Counted from the first letter of the stretch, positions 36,646-46,719 are shown. The stretch: 64,000 nt of DNA from Pseudoxanthomonas wuyuanensis (GCF_900215535.1 NZ_OCND01000001.1:310001-374000), one strand, 5' to 3'. The notes: generated by a model from the letters alone, not told the origin. Translations and numbers: made by a program.

Positions 36646-39600
36646 ATGGATTTTGAAGCTGAAGATTGTTCTTCCCGTCGTTCCCCGTCGTCTGATTCTG
36701 ATCCTAGTACATCTCGCCGCCTACGCCGTCCCCGCAACGGGGGCGCGAAATACTGGCTGGTTGCTTTTTCGCTGATCGCCGCCATCTTTTCGGCTACTAT
36801 CACGTTAGCGGCATCATATATGTACGACGCCAACGGGCGATTGATCGTCGTCAAGGATGATAGCGGTCAGGCAGCACAATATATATATGACAACGTCGGA
36901 AATCTTGTCAGGATTGACCGCTTTTCTACAAACGAACTTGCTGTTGCGGGGTTTACGCCGCTTCGCGGTGCGGTCGGTACTCACGTTTCCATTCAAGGGC
37001 ATGGGTTCTCAACCACGCCTGCGCAGAACTCTGTCTCCTTCAATGGTGCTCCTGCAACGATTGTTTCCGCTACCGCTGGAGAAATCGTAGCAAGCGTACC
37101 TCTGAATGCGACAACGGGGCCGATCAGCGTGACGGTAGGTGCTGTAACGGCAAGTAGTTCGCGTGCCTTTGTTGTTGACGCGAATGCCCGACCGCCGCTG
37201 ATCACCTCAGTCTCGCCGTTGATCGTGCAGCAAGGCGCGACGATTTCAGTGTTGGGGCAGCATATGGAGCCCGAAGATGGTGAGACCACGGTAAGGGTTG
37301 GTAGCACCGTAATGGGTTCTGCATCAGTTGAGCCTCTAACGGCAACCTTCGCGGCTCCCGCTAGAACAATGGCGGGAAAGATTTCAGTGTCTACTCTCCA
37401 TGGCACGGCTTACAGCATAGATGATGTGCTGGTTCTTCCATCAGGACTGTCGTCGAGCAACATTTCTCAGGTGATCCGTATGTCGCCGGATGCTCCGGCG
37501 GTAAGTATGGCGACCACGGGTCCGGGTAACCGGGTAGCCGTTCTATTCGATGCTTCGTTCGCGCATATGCTATCTATGCAGTTCTCCAACATAAGCGCAT
37601 CTTCCTTACAGATTGATCTATATCGTCCGGATGGTGCGCTAATGGTTCAGAGAGAGGTCCGAGACCTGCGGCCAACATATCATCTTCCCAAGCTCGTCAT
37701 GGCCGGGACCTATCTGGCACTTGTACGAAATGATGGATCGGCAGCGAGTTGGCAGATGCAGATCGAGAAGGATAAGAGATTCTTAGAAGATTTGGACACG
37801 TTATCTGTTGGCTCGGTCCTGGCTGGCCAATCAAAACGATTCGTGTATGAAGCGGATAGTGGAACATTTGGAGTCAAGGTTACGGATATTACTGGCGGCG
37901 ACATTATTGCCCGCTTGAGTAGCAACTACGGCGAGGATATTTCGCAAGTACACTGCGCGTACTCAGCGGGTTGTGAGCTTGATGCCGCCGTACCTAGGGT
38001 CGCGACTTACTCGTTGATCCTTGAACCATCCATCAGTTCGAATAGCATTCAAGCGCAGGCCGCACTGTTGTTGGACCACAGATCAGAAATTCTGCCGAAT
38101 GTAGCCTACCCAGTAGCGCTATCTCCAGCCGGACGAAACGGTCGTTTCAGTTTTCAAGCTGGCGCTGGAGATACCTATGGCATCCTGATTTCCAATCAGC
38201 AAACGGTCCCATCGGGCAGAGGCGTGTACTACTCGTTGTACGCCCCCAACGGAGAGTTTCAGGGATCGACTTACGTAAACGGAACGGGCGTGCTTTCAGT
38301 TGCGTCTTTGCAGACGACGGGAACATACACGTTGCTAGCGGACCCAGATTTAGACGTTGCCCTCACCGCAACCATAACGGTAGTTCCCGCTTTAATCGCT
38401 ACAGCGAACGTAGATGGTGATTCGGTCAACTTTGCAACTGAACCGGGCCAGAGCGTTCGAGTGAATTTCACCATTGCAGGACCGATTCACCTTGGAGTCG
38501 GCATTCATGAACTGGTCACGCCGGGATCCACTGGCAACGTGGAGGCTACGGTTCTGACTTCAAGCGGGACGAAACTGATAGGAACAACCTGTAACGCTTC
38601 CCGAACCGGGTGCGAATTTGATTTCAGTAACTTGGCGCCGGGTAGTTATTCGTTGGAAGTTTCACCTCCAATAAATGGGGAGGGGACCATGCTTTTTGGC
38701 GTCACGCTGTCCACTGATCTTGTGGTGAACATCAACCGTAGCGTAGCAACACCAATAGCAGTATCTCGCTACGGCCAGAATGTCCGCATTCGATTTGATG
38801 CGACGCAAGGGGAATGGCTGGGGCTAGGATTTGCAGATCAAGTGACGAATCCGAGTGGGGAGAGCGTCCTGTACTCTAAGGTCAACATCGACGGCTCTGT
38901 CTCAGACAGCTACGGAGAACAGAATTCCGGTTCTTTTGCGGCGGTGGGTTACAAGAACATCACGGAAACTCGCAAGCATGAGGTATTTGTCGACCCTGAG
39001 TACGGTGGAAAACTTTCTGTTGTGGCGAAGGTAGAGACAAACTATCCACAGAGCATTGCTATCGATAGCTTAGTGACTTTTAGTAATCCTTTTCCTGCGG
39101 GGCCTGTCTATATCCATTTCGTCGCGCCACAGGGGGCTAACCTAGGGGTAGGCATAACTCAACTAAATGCGCCTGGGGGGACGCAGTTCTATGGGCCACG
39201 CTTCTATATTCGAGCAACGTCGGGTGCGCAGTATGCCTTCGGCGAATGTATCCGTTCGATGAGTGGTTGCGATTATGACTTGGAGAATCTCCCGGCCGGA
39301 ACCTACGAGATCGAAATACTTTCGTCGCGCGACGGTGACCGTACATTTTCATTGGATCTGGGAGTTTACCCGGACGTCGCTAGTACGCTGCAGCCAAATG
39401 TTCCCGCTGCGACCTCCGTTACTAATCGCGGGCAGAACGCGCGTCTCAGCTTCTCGGCAACCAGCGGTAAGGGCCGCGTGTTTGAGATCCAGAACATGGC
39501 AACTACCCCTAGCGGGAAGCCGGTGTCTTACCGTATCTATAGCCCCAATGGCTGGCTATTGACGTCATTCACCAGAACAGGTGACGCAACAATCAATCTG

Positions 39601-39693
39601 CCGACTATGTCTAGCAGCGGAACATATACAGTCCTGGTGGACCCGGCGGAAGCAGCAACGTTTTCTGCCTCTTTCAAGCTGTACGTGCCATAG
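36646..39693 (+). CDS. Large TIG/IPT repeat protein, partner of the Rhs protein
   Basis: The 1015-residue protein has a basic cytosolic N-terminus (1-34), a membrane anchor/signal (35-55) and a lone pair of YD-like repeats (YMYDANGRLIVVKDDSGQ, YIYDNVGNLVRI). At least one IPT/TIG domain (about 100-180) follows, then four to five repeats of a roughly 190-residue beta module. Each module carries a GSYSLEVSPP / GTYTLLVDP strand and paired cysteines (CNASRTGC, CIRSMSGC, CAYSAGC). It stands 59 bases before the Rhs gene. A surface scaffold or export partner is plausible. GTG 36631 would add five residues; ATG 36646 has a better RBS. Confidence 0.8.
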   Translation: MDFEAEDCSSRRSPSSDSDPSTSRRLRRPRNGGAKYWLVAFSLIAAIFSATITLAASYMYDANGRLIVVKDDSGQAAQYIYDNVGNLVRIDRFSTNELAVAGFTPLRGAVGTHVSIQGHGFSTTPAQNSVSFNGAPATIVSATAGEIVASVPLNATTGPISVTVGAVTASSSRAFVVDANARPPLITSVSPLIVQQGATISVLGQHMEPEDGETTVRVGSTVMGSASVEPLTATFAAPARTMAGKISVSTLHGTAYSIDDVLVLPSGLSSSNISQVIRMSPDAPAVSMATTGPGNRVAVLFDASFAHMLSMQFSNISASSLQIDLYRPDGALMVQREVRDLRPTYHLPKLVMAGTYLALVRNDGSAASWQMQIEKDKRFLEDLDTLSVGSVLAGQSKRFVYEADSGTFGVKVTDITGGDIIARLSSNYGEDISQVHCAYSAGCELDAAVPRVATYSLILEPSISSNSIQAQAALLLDHRSEILPNVAYPVALSPAGRNGRFSFQAGAGDTYGILISNQQTVPSGRGVYYSLYAPNGEFQGSTYVNGTGVLSVASLQTTGTYTLLADPDLDVALTATITVVPALIATANVDGDSVNFATEPGQSVRVNFTIAGPIHLGVGIHELVTPGSTGNVEATVLTSSGTKLIGTTCNASRTGCEFDFSNLAPGSYSLEVSPPINGEGTMLFGVTLSTDLVVNINRSVATPIAVSRYGQNVRIRFDATQGEWLGLGFADQVTNPSGESVLYSKVNIDGSVSDSYGEQNSGSFAAVGYKNITETRKHEVFVDPEYGGKLSVVAKVETNYPQSIAIDSLVTFSNPFPAGPVYIHFVAPQGANLGVGITQLNAPGGTQFYGPRFYIRATSGAQYAFGECIRSMSGCDYDLENLPAGTYEIEILSSRDGDRTFSLDLGVYPDVASTLQPNVPAATSVTNRGQNARLSFSATSGKGRVFEIQNMATTPSGKPVSYRIYSPNGWLLTSFTRTGDATINLPTMSSSGTYTVLVDPAEAATFSASFKLYVP

Positions 39694-39752
39694 ATAACGA
39701 CGCCGAACTTTCACGAAACGACAATGGAACCAAGTTTCGGAGATCTTAAGCA

Positions 39753-42700
39753 ATGAATCCTCGCCAGAAGCCACTGAAAGTATCAGTTCTCTCACTCTTT
39801 GGTGTGCTAGGGATACTGCTGGCTAGGTCATCGACCGATACTATTGCAGGTCAACATTCTGCATCTGAATCCGGAGCCGCAACAGGGTGGTTGACGCCTT
39901 CGAATAACGTGGCAAAAGAAGTCCAGTTAGCAGATGGGAGTCGATTGAGACTGCATGAGGATGGCCGGACTCTGTCGGTGTTTGACGCTACAACGGGGAA
40001 GTCATTCAAGACATTCCAACTAGCCGAGTCACGATTCCATGCCTCAATAACAACGCTATCAAGTGGCCGAGTTTTGATTTGGGGTGGAGTAACCGATAGA
40101 GGTGTCGTTTACGATGAGGGCATCTGGTTTGACTCCAAAACCCTGACGCTGACGAAGGCACGCGACACGGGGCTTTCTCCGCGCGCAGGACATACTGCCA
40201 CAGTGCTAACGGATGGCGCATTGTTCATGGCTGGTGGAGTGTCTAGAGACCGGCCTTTACAAGAGGCCTCCGAGCTTTGGTATGAGCGAGATGGGTCAAT
40301 CGTTGCTATTCGGCCCCAGGACAGCGTTGCTCGCGTACGACACCAGGCTGAGTTGCTGGCCGATGGTGGCGTAAGAATACGAGGGGGCTTAGACGGCACG
40401 CAGCGTCGTATGACAACGGAAAGCCTGGTGTATCCGTTGAAGCAACAAACAGCGACCGCTGGCGGCGGACGAGACGACGCACCGGAGTTCACCGTGGCTG
40501 GCACGTTTCCTGAGCATAACGCCGGTGATATTGTGCCATCATCCATGATCGCGCTGCGTTTCACTCGGCGTGTGGACGCAACTAAGCTACGGCAAGGCTC
40601 AGTGGCGTTGATCGGCCCCGGTGGCATTACGGGGATTGATGTTGGCTCGGCGGAGGGCGGGCGTTTGTTGTTTGTCAAACCACGCCAGCCACTGTTTCCA
40701 GAATCGAAGTACATCCTAGCGGTCAGCCGTTTGAAGGACTTATCAGGGAATGTTTTGCCGTTATCGACGTTAGAGTTTGAAACCATTGCTTTGGATGCAA
40801 GGGTGGGAGTATCAAAATCGGAGTCGAGCCAGGAACAGAATAGAAAAATAGTTTGCCGTGGATATGGCCGGATAGCGCCTTGCAACGCACGTGGTCGAGT
40901 CGAGAATGGTGTGTGGACGCCCGGCCGCGACAATACCAAAGGGCGTTGGCGCTTGTACACAAAGGCTTACCAGATTTTGCCAAACACTGCGTTGGAGCGG
41001 TCGCTAAAATATTCGAATCGAACCGTTATTTCCGGCCGTATTGCTCAGATTGATGAAAAACCTGTCGCAGGCATATCGGTGTATCTGGGCGACAAGACAG
41101 CGGTAACCAACGAAGTTGGTGAGTTCATTCTTTACGACGTACCTGCCGGCCGACAGGAATTGTACGTGGATGGGAGTACCGCCAATCGGGCGGATGCGGA
41201 GTACGGCCAATTTATCGCCGGCGTAGATGTGCAAAGCAAGCGCTATACGCAACTGCCGTACACCATGTATGTTCCGAAGATTTCCACTCGCGACAAAGTG
41301 AAGATTCGCTCGCCCTTGATAAAGGACACTGTTCTGACGCACCCGGCGATGCCGGGTCTTGAGGTGCTCATTCCTGCGGGTACAGTCATACGTGATCGCA
41401 AAGGAAAGCTCGTGACTGAGCTCGCGCTGGTGCCGACCCCAGTCAATCGTGCCCCGTTCCCTGTGACCGAAAACTTTCCGATGTACTTCACGATTGAGCC
41501 TGGCGGCGCCGTCATCCAGGGGTTGACGCCAGAAGCCGCAAAGGGCATTCGGGTTTCATACCCAAATTATGGGTCAGCTAAATCTGCGCAAAGTCGCTTT
41601 TGGATATACGATTCCGCCAGCGGTTGGCAGGTGTATGGCAAAGGTGCGCTATCGCGTGATGGAAGCCAGTTCATCGCGGAGCAAGGTGTAGCGTTACACC
41701 GCATGACGGGTGGAGCATTTACGGTCAATCATGACGATCCCGCGCCTGAGCCTGACCTCCCAGAAGACGGTGATGAATGTGGCTGCAGTGGTTCGGGTGG
41801 GGTCTCCAACGCCGGAGACCCGATCGACCTAAAGACCGGTGCTTTTATTAACTCAAGCACGGATATCGTTATCAGGGATGTTTTGCCCATCTCCTTGGGA
41901 CGAAGCTACCGAACTCACGACGCCAGAAGCCGAATCTTTGGGATAGGAACTACCTCAAACTATGGGTATACGCTGTATACGTCGCTTGGAGGCGACTACG
42001 ATCAACTGCAGCTGGTCCTTCCGAATGGAGCGGGGCTTGAATTTGATCGTATCGGTCCCCGTCCTCCCAGCTACAGCGTCAGCAGCTGGCGGCATACCAA
42101 CTCTACGGGAAATTTTGCTGGCTCTGTGATCGAGACGGTGGTAGATGATCCGGTAGATGGAGAGGGCTACCGGCTTACCAAGCTGGACGGCACCATCCTT
42201 TTCTTTGAGTCGTCTTCTTACAGTGGCGACCTAAGTAGCCGCTTGCGTTACATCCGGAACAAGCATGGCCATCAGATACGGTTTATCTATAGCGCTGGCT
42301 TGCTCACAAAGATCATCTCACCCAATGGGCGCTACATAGATCTGAACTACGATTCCGATAACCGGGTATCAACCGCGGTCGACCACACGGGACGGACATG
42401 GGCATATACCTATTCAACGCAAGGAATGTTGACGAGGGTGACGTACCCAGACACTACTCACGAAGACATTACTTATGACACGGATAGCGTGATCCTTCCG
42501 AACGATGACTCGATCATTATTCATAGGATTACATCCATCACCAATCGCAGAGGCTTCCGCGAGTTGCTCAATTCATATGAGTCAGCGCTCGATGTTGGCG
42601 TGCCTGGCGCATACCGCGTAATCAAGCAAACTCTGGCGGATAACAGTGAAATCAACATTCAGTACGAGCATTTCAATGGCACGAACTATGGCGTGCTGGT

Positions 42701-45134
42701 GACAGAGGCGGATGGTAGGCAGCGCCGAGTAGTCTTCGATACATGGCGCTATCCCGCGTCAGAGTCTCTCGACTATGGTGCGTCTCTGGAACAGACTTTC
42801 CAGTTCGAGCGGGATCCCCTCAGTCAGCGGCTCACTGCTCGCATCGATCCGATGGGGCGGCGAACCGAGTACACGTACGATGCCAATGGTTTGGTTAGTC
42901 AGGTGGTCTCGTTGGCAGGCACGCAAGATGCAGTTGAGACCAGCTTCACCTACAACGTCGAAGGGCTGATTACCTCAGTCACTGATCCTCTCAACCAGCA
43001 GACAACTTTCGACTATCTAGATCGTTGTCTCACACAGGCGACCGATCCATTGGGACATAGTACGATCGTAGTGTGCAACGACGATGGGCTTCCTGAGTCC
43101 ATCACTAACGCTCTAGGCAAGACAACCCATTTGTATTACTCAGGTGGACAGCTGATCGCAAGTGTTGACGCAATGAACAGAGCCACGGGATATGCCTATG
43201 ATGCTCTCGGACGCGTGGTAGTGGTGCGGGACCCGCAAGGTCAGATATGGCGAAAGTACTATGACACCAATGATCGCGTCATCAAGACAGTAGATCCCTT
43301 AGGCTACGAGACCCAGCTTGGTTACGACGGCAATGGTAACGTCGTTGCAGTACTGAAGCCCCATGGAAATGGTATGACATACGATTACGACAATCGTGAC
43401 CGGCTGCTGAGCCGCACCGATAGTCTTGGACAAAGTGAAACTTGGACCCATGACGTGATGGGGCGGACTACCAGTCATACTGATCGAAAAGGGCAACTCA
43501 CGCAGTATGGCTACGATGCTCTTGGCCGTTTGATCACAACTATATACTACGATGGTTCGGTTATCACAGGTGCCTATGACGCAGGAAACCGACTGCTCAG
43601 CTTGTCTGATACCGCCGCCGGCGTTCTTACATGGAACTACGATGGATTCAATAGGGTGGTTTCTGAAGTAGGCTCACAAGGCAATGTCTCTTATGGCTAT
43701 GATGCTGCTGGCAGAAGGACACACCTGAATGCCGCGTCGCAGGCGCAAGTAGTCTATGACTACGACGCAGCCGGTAGGCTCACAAGCATTCAGCAGGGAA
43801 CCGAGGTCATCCACTATGTTTACGACGCCATCAACCGTGTGACACAAATGACATTGCCGAACGGCGTCAGTACGGGCTACGCCTACAACGATGCCAATCA
43901 GCTCACCGGTCAAGCTTATCTCAAAGCGGATGGCACATCGCTGGGAGACCTAGGTTATGGATATGACAGTTCAGGGCGACTGATAGCTCAGACAGGTACA
44001 TTCGCGTCTAGTTTGCTTCCGAGCGCCAGTTCTACGCCCAGCACTTTTGATGACAATCATCGGCAGATCGGCTGGAATGGACAAACACTGAGTTACGACG
44101 CCAACGGCAATCTGATTTCAGATGGAACCCGTACGTTCAGTTGGAACCCACGGAACCAACTCGTTGAAGTAAAGCAGGGCAGTACAACCGTCTCTGCCTT
44201 TGCCTACGACGCGGTCGGTCGCCGAATTAGTAAGACAGAAGGCGGCACCATCGTCACCTACTTGTACGATGGACAAAATGCAGTGCAAGAAACGACAGGC
44301 AGCGCTGTGAATGCCATTCTTAGCGGGTTGTCCATTGATCAACGTTATGCACGAAATGATGCCGTAGGACGGACCTACTACTTGGTGGATGCCTTAGGAA
44401 GTACGCGCGCATTGACGAACTCTTCGGGAACAGTAGTGCAGCGCTATGACTACACGCCGTATGGCCAGTCGACTCAGACAAGCGTGATATTCAATAATCC
44501 TTACCTATACACCGGTCGCGAACTGGATAAATCGGGGTTGTACTACTATCGAGCTAGATACTACAGCGCCAGCATGGGGCGGTTCGTTTCGGAGGATCCT
44601 ATTGGTATATCGGGAGGGTTGAACACTTATTCTTATGTGAATCAATCTCCGTTGGATGGGGTAGATCCTTTTGGATTGCAGAAGCTATCCGTTGATTACT
44701 TTATTTTTAAAGCCGGTGGCGGGATTGATATTTATTTTGACTACAATCAAGTAAAGGGATTTCAGTTGAATGGTGTCGGTCTTCGTGGGGGCGGTGGGCA
44801 AGGAGCTGGGATCAGTTGGGATCCCGCGGGTGAGCGCCCAGATAAAGACATACTGTTTCCTGATCCATGCCAAAAGATTGACCGTATGATGAATTCCAGT
44901 GTTGGCCTTTATGCATCAGGAGCAGCAGTCGTGCCGCCGCTTGGTCCATGGGGAGCAAGCCTCACTGGAGAAGCGCATGCGGGTGTAAGGACAAACACAA
45001 CGCAAAATTATGATCCTAATAGACCAATATTTAGGCCTTATGGTGATGCTAATCTTCCAGGGCTCCAATTTGGAGCAGGACCAAAAGGAGGGGCGGCAAC
45101 CTGGAGCGCTGGAGTGGAAGTAATAATATATTGA
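39753..45134 (+). CDS. Rhs/YD-repeat protein with variable C-terminal tail
   Basis: The 1793-residue protein starts with a signal-like segment and Kelch-like beta repeats (60-210; SGRVLIWGGV, LFMAGGVSRDR). An Ig-like domain (about 230-345), a carboxypeptidase-regulatory-like domain (430-480) and a DUF6531 domain from about residue 677 (CGCSGSGG) follow. A long run of YD repeats leads to the Rhs core, DALGSTRALTNSSGTVVQRY to VDPFGL (ending 1642). The last 151 residues are unlike Rhs and lower in GC, the place where polymorphic toxins carry their effector. I do not recognise the tail. Confidence 0.9.
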   Translation: MNPRQKPLKVSVLSLFGVLGILLARSSTDTIAGQHSASESGAATGWLTPSNNVAKEVQLADGSRLRLHEDGRTLSVFDATTGKSFKTFQLAESRFHASITTLSSGRVLIWGGVTDRGVVYDEGIWFDSKTLTLTKARDTGLSPRAGHTATVLTDGALFMAGGVSRDRPLQEASELWYERDGSIVAIRPQDSVARVRHQAELLADGGVRIRGGLDGTQRRMTTESLVYPLKQQTATAGGGRDDAPEFTVAGTFPEHNAGDIVPSSMIALRFTRRVDATKLRQGSVALIGPGGITGIDVGSAEGGRLLFVKPRQPLFPESKYILAVSRLKDLSGNVLPLSTLEFETIALDARVGVSKSESSQEQNRKIVCRGYGRIAPCNARGRVENGVWTPGRDNTKGRWRLYTKAYQILPNTALERSLKYSNRTVISGRIAQIDEKPVAGISVYLGDKTAVTNEVGEFILYDVPAGRQELYVDGSTANRADAEYGQFIAGVDVQSKRYTQLPYTMYVPKISTRDKVKIRSPLIKDTVLTHPAMPGLEVLIPAGTVIRDRKGKLVTELALVPTPVNRAPFPVTENFPMYFTIEPGGAVIQGLTPEAAKGIRVSYPNYGSAKSAQSRFWIYDSASGWQVYGKGALSRDGSQFIAEQGVALHRMTGGAFTVNHDDPAPEPDLPEDGDECGCSGSGGVSNAGDPIDLKTGAFINSSTDIVIRDVLPISLGRSYRTHDARSRIFGIGTTSNYGYTLYTSLGGDYDQLQLVLPNGAGLEFDRIGPRPPSYSVSSWRHTNSTGNFAGSVIETVVDDPVDGEGYRLTKLDGTILFFESSSYSGDLSSRLRYIRNKHGHQIRFIYSAGLLTKIISPNGRYIDLNYDSDNRVSTAVDHTGRTWAYTYSTQGMLTRVTYPDTTHEDITYDTDSVILPNDDSIIIHRITSITNRRGFRELLNSYESALDVGVPGAYRVIKQTLADNSEINIQYEHFNGTNYGVLVTEADGRQRRVVFDTWRYPASESLDYGASLEQTFQFERDPLSQRLTARIDPMGRRTEYTYDANGLVSQVVSLAGTQDAVETSFTYNVEGLITSVTDPLNQQTTFDYLDRCLTQATDPLGHSTIVVCNDDGLPESITNALGKTTHLYYSGGQLIASVDAMNRATGYAYDALGRVVVVRDPQGQIWRKYYDTNDRVIKTVDPLGYETQLGYDGNGNVVAVLKPHGNGMTYDYDNRDRLLSRTDSLGQSETWTHDVMGRTTSHTDRKGQLTQYGYDALGRLITTIYYDGSVITGAYDAGNRLLSLSDTAAGVLTWNYDGFNRVVSEVGSQGNVSYGYDAAGRRTHLNAASQAQVVYDYDAAGRLTSIQQGTEVIHYVYDAINRVTQMTLPNGVSTGYAYNDANQLTGQAYLKADGTSLGDLGYGYDSSGRLIAQTGTFASSLLPSASSTPSTFDDNHRQIGWNGQTLSYDANGNLISDGTRTFSWNPRNQLVEVKQGSTTVSAFAYDAVGRRISKTEGGTIVTYLYDGQNAVQETTGSAVNAILSGLSIDQRYARNDAVGRTYYLVDALGSTRALTNSSGTVVQRYDYTPYGQSTQTSVIFNNPYLYTGRELDKSGLYYYRARYYSASMGRFVSEDPIGISGGLNTYSYVNQSPLDGVDPFGLQKLSVDYFIFKAGGGIDIYFDYNQVKGFQLNGVGLRGGGGQGAGISWDPAGERPDKDILFPDPCQKIDRMMNSSVGLYASGAAVVPPLGPWGASLTGEAHAGVRTNTTQNYDPNRPIFRPYGDANLPGLQFGAGPKGGAATWSAGVEVIIY

Positions 45135-45210
45135 TATTAAACAATATGTTTATTTTCGAGTTTAAGATTAATATCTGTTTTCTACATTTACCTTAGTGCA
45201 TGGAGCTTTT

Positions 45211-45531
45211 ATGAGTGGAAGGATGACTTTAAAGGGGATAGCGATCTTGATCGCTATATTGATTCTATTTAATATTTCAATTTCTTCGTATATTTTATTA
45301 TCGGATCCGTACGAGCGTGTGGTTGCTGCATATGAGAAAGAGTATGGGTATTCTGGGTCTGAGAAAGTTGAAATGTGTCTCTATTGTCGGAAGAGAATTA
45401 GTTATGCGAGCGGATTTCGAATTTTCAGGTTTACTATAGTCGTCAAGAATGGACGGGCCAGTAAGAAGGTTCCTGTCGTTTATAGGGTGTCAACCACTAA
45501 TGGTTCTTATCAAGTGGAATTTTCGAAGTGA
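45211..45531 (+). CDS. Small membrane protein, candidate immunity protein
   Basis: The 106-residue product has one N-terminal transmembrane helix (about 10-31) and a beta-rich periplasmic part containing MCLYCRKR. It lies 76 bases after the Rhs gene with a ggagc RBS, and its DNA is strongly AT-rich against the genome. In Rhs loci the gene at this place is commonly the immunity protein to the C-terminal toxin. That role is inferred from position only; no family was recognised. Confidence 0.6.
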   Translation: MSGRMTLKGIAILIAILILFNISISSYILLSDPYERVVAAYEKEYGYSGSEKVEMCLYCRKRISYASGFRIFRFTIVVKNGRASKKVPVVYRVSTTNGSYQVEFSK

Positions 45532-45615
45532 AAAATGTCCCGGAAATATGAGCGGGCCAATAAGTGGATTGCCTGCCAATTGGGGCGATGATGTCGCCAC
45601 CCTAGGGGAAGAAGT

Positions 45616-45663
45616 ATGACGCGCCGCCGCCGGAATCACTCGCGGGCCTTCAAGTCGAAGTGA
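45616..45663 (+). pseudogene. Relic of an IS3-type transposase orfA start
   Basis: ATG 45616 opens MTRRRRNHSRAFKSK and a TGA stop. This is the usual N-terminus of IS3-family OrfA proteins (RRNHSPAFKAKVAL), cut after 15 codons. A gggaagaag RBS-like stretch still precedes it. The rest of the element is gone. Confidence 0.6.
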
Positions 45664-45707
45664 CCTTGTCCCGACTAAGAAGGGGCGACTTTTAGTCCCT
45701 TCCTCGC

Positions 45708-45953
45708 TTATCCCAACTCCTGCTCAAACTCGCCGACGAACTCGGTTAGCGATTGTCCACAGGCATTGCAGAACTCCCGCAACTGCAGCAGGTCCATCCG
45801 GCGTGAGCCGCGCTCCACGTCGCTGACGTAGGACTGTGGACGATGGAGCGCTGCGCTCAGCTCGGTCTGGGTCAGGCCAGCATCGGTGCGAAGAGCGCGC
45901 AGGCGGCGCAGCAGCACTATGTATTCGGACTTATGGATGGACTTGGCAGGCAT
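45708..45953 (-). CDS. XRE/HTH_3 family transcriptional regulator
   Basis: The 81-residue protein is a single helix-turn-helix domain, LRALRTDAGLTQTELSAALHRPQSYVSDVERGSRRMD, with a short C-terminal helix. It is divergent from the genes at 46065-46629 across an AT-rich region with a palindrome (45999-46019) that is its likely operator. Phage- and plasmid-like islands commonly carry such solitary regulators. Confidence 0.88.
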   Translation of the reverse strand: MPAKSIHKSEYIVLLRRLRALRTDAGLTQTELSAALHRPQSYVSDVERGSRRMDLLQLREFCNACGQSLTEFVGEFEQELG

Positions 45954-45998
45954 GGCGGCGGTCTAAGGGGGCCGACATGACGCTATATCTGCTTTTCA

Positions 45999-46019
45999 AA
46001 TATCTGAAAAAGGGATATT
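45999..46019. promoter_or_regulatory. Candidate operator of the XRE regulator
   Basis: The sequence aatatctgaaaaagggatat (45999-46018, with a final t at 46019) has AATATC / GATATT arms. A further atatct half-site lies 15 bases upstream. The surroundings are AT-rich, as in a promoter. Confidence 0.45.
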
Positions 46020-46064
46020 CTCTGCCTGCGGACGACCTGTCCGCGCCAACCCCGGAGCAATCCC

Positions 46065-46163
46065 ATGACATCTTCGGAACCACGCCAAGCCGTCACCCAG
46101 CGGCTCAAAGACTGGGTATGGCCGGACCCCACCGCACCGGCAATAGCGCAGGAGGCGCACTGA
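46065..46163 (+). CDS. Small 32-residue protein (possible leader)
   Basis: ATG 46065 follows a ccggagcaatccc RBS and encodes MTSSEPRQAVTQRLKDWVWP and 12 more residues. Its stop is one base before the next ATG (46165), which suggests translational coupling. It could be a real small protein or a leader. A longer overlapping frame from 45977 (63 residues) is less convincing. Confidence 0.4.
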   Translation: MTSSEPRQAVTQRLKDWVWPDPTAPAIAQEAH

Positions 46164-46164
46164 C

Positions 46165-46629
46165 ATGACCTACGAATCATTGAGTTTTGGCGCCACGCTC
46201 AATCAGATTGACGAGCTAAACCGCCTGGTCCGGACCATCACCGCCAGCAGCGACGCGATTGCGGTCAGCGGGGATGACCTGATGGATGACCACAGCCTAC
46301 CTACGCTGGGGGATGCCATCTACGACGCGGGCATGGCGGTGCGCGAGATTGTCGACCAGGTCTACCGGCAGAAGCTCAAAAAGGGCGCCGCAGCGGCTGC
46401 TACCGCGGTACCGGTGGCCGGGCGCGCAACATTTGCCAGCGATATGCACGACAGCCTTCGGTGCGCGCGTTCCATCGTGCAGGCGGCCGATACCGCCGCC
46501 GGTCAATCCGGGGGCGCCGAAGACGCCGCAGGCGTGTGCCGGGCGGTATCCGAACTGGTGGGGCGGGTGATCGACTACATCGAGCGCCATTTCGATACGT
46601 CCCCCACGCAGGCGGGCCATGACCGCTGA
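46165..46629 (+). CDS. Hypothetical alpha-helical protein
   Basis: The 154-residue protein starts behind a perfect ggagg RBS and looks mainly helical. It contains two predicted bundle-forming segments (LNQIDELNRLVRTITASSDA, LGDAIYDAGMAVREIVDQVY). It has no membrane or secretion signal. It sits downstream of the XRE operator in a small module of island type. No family is recognised. Confidence 0.75.
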   Translation: MTYESLSFGATLNQIDELNRLVRTITASSDAIAVSGDDLMDDHSLPTLGDAIYDAGMAVREIVDQVYRQKLKKGAAAAATAVPVAGRATFASDMHDSLRCARSIVQAADTAAGQSGGAEDAAGVCRAVSELVGRVIDYIERHFDTSPTQAGHDR

Positions 46630-46719
46630 GCGGCCCATCTGTCGCTTGGCATTCAACATCAGCAGCTTCGACGGGGTGACCTATCACCGGTGGCCGTCAG
46701 GATGGATATCTCAGTGAAT

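Noticed and set aside
36646-45134. A type VI secretion locus
   Set aside because: No VgrG, PAAR, Hcp or Tss gene is present; the Rhs protein has a signal-like N-terminus instead.
45977-46168. 63-codon frame MTLYLLFKYLKKGYS
   Set aside because: It begins inside the AT-rich operator region and overlaps the better supported 32-residue frame and the next gene's RBS.
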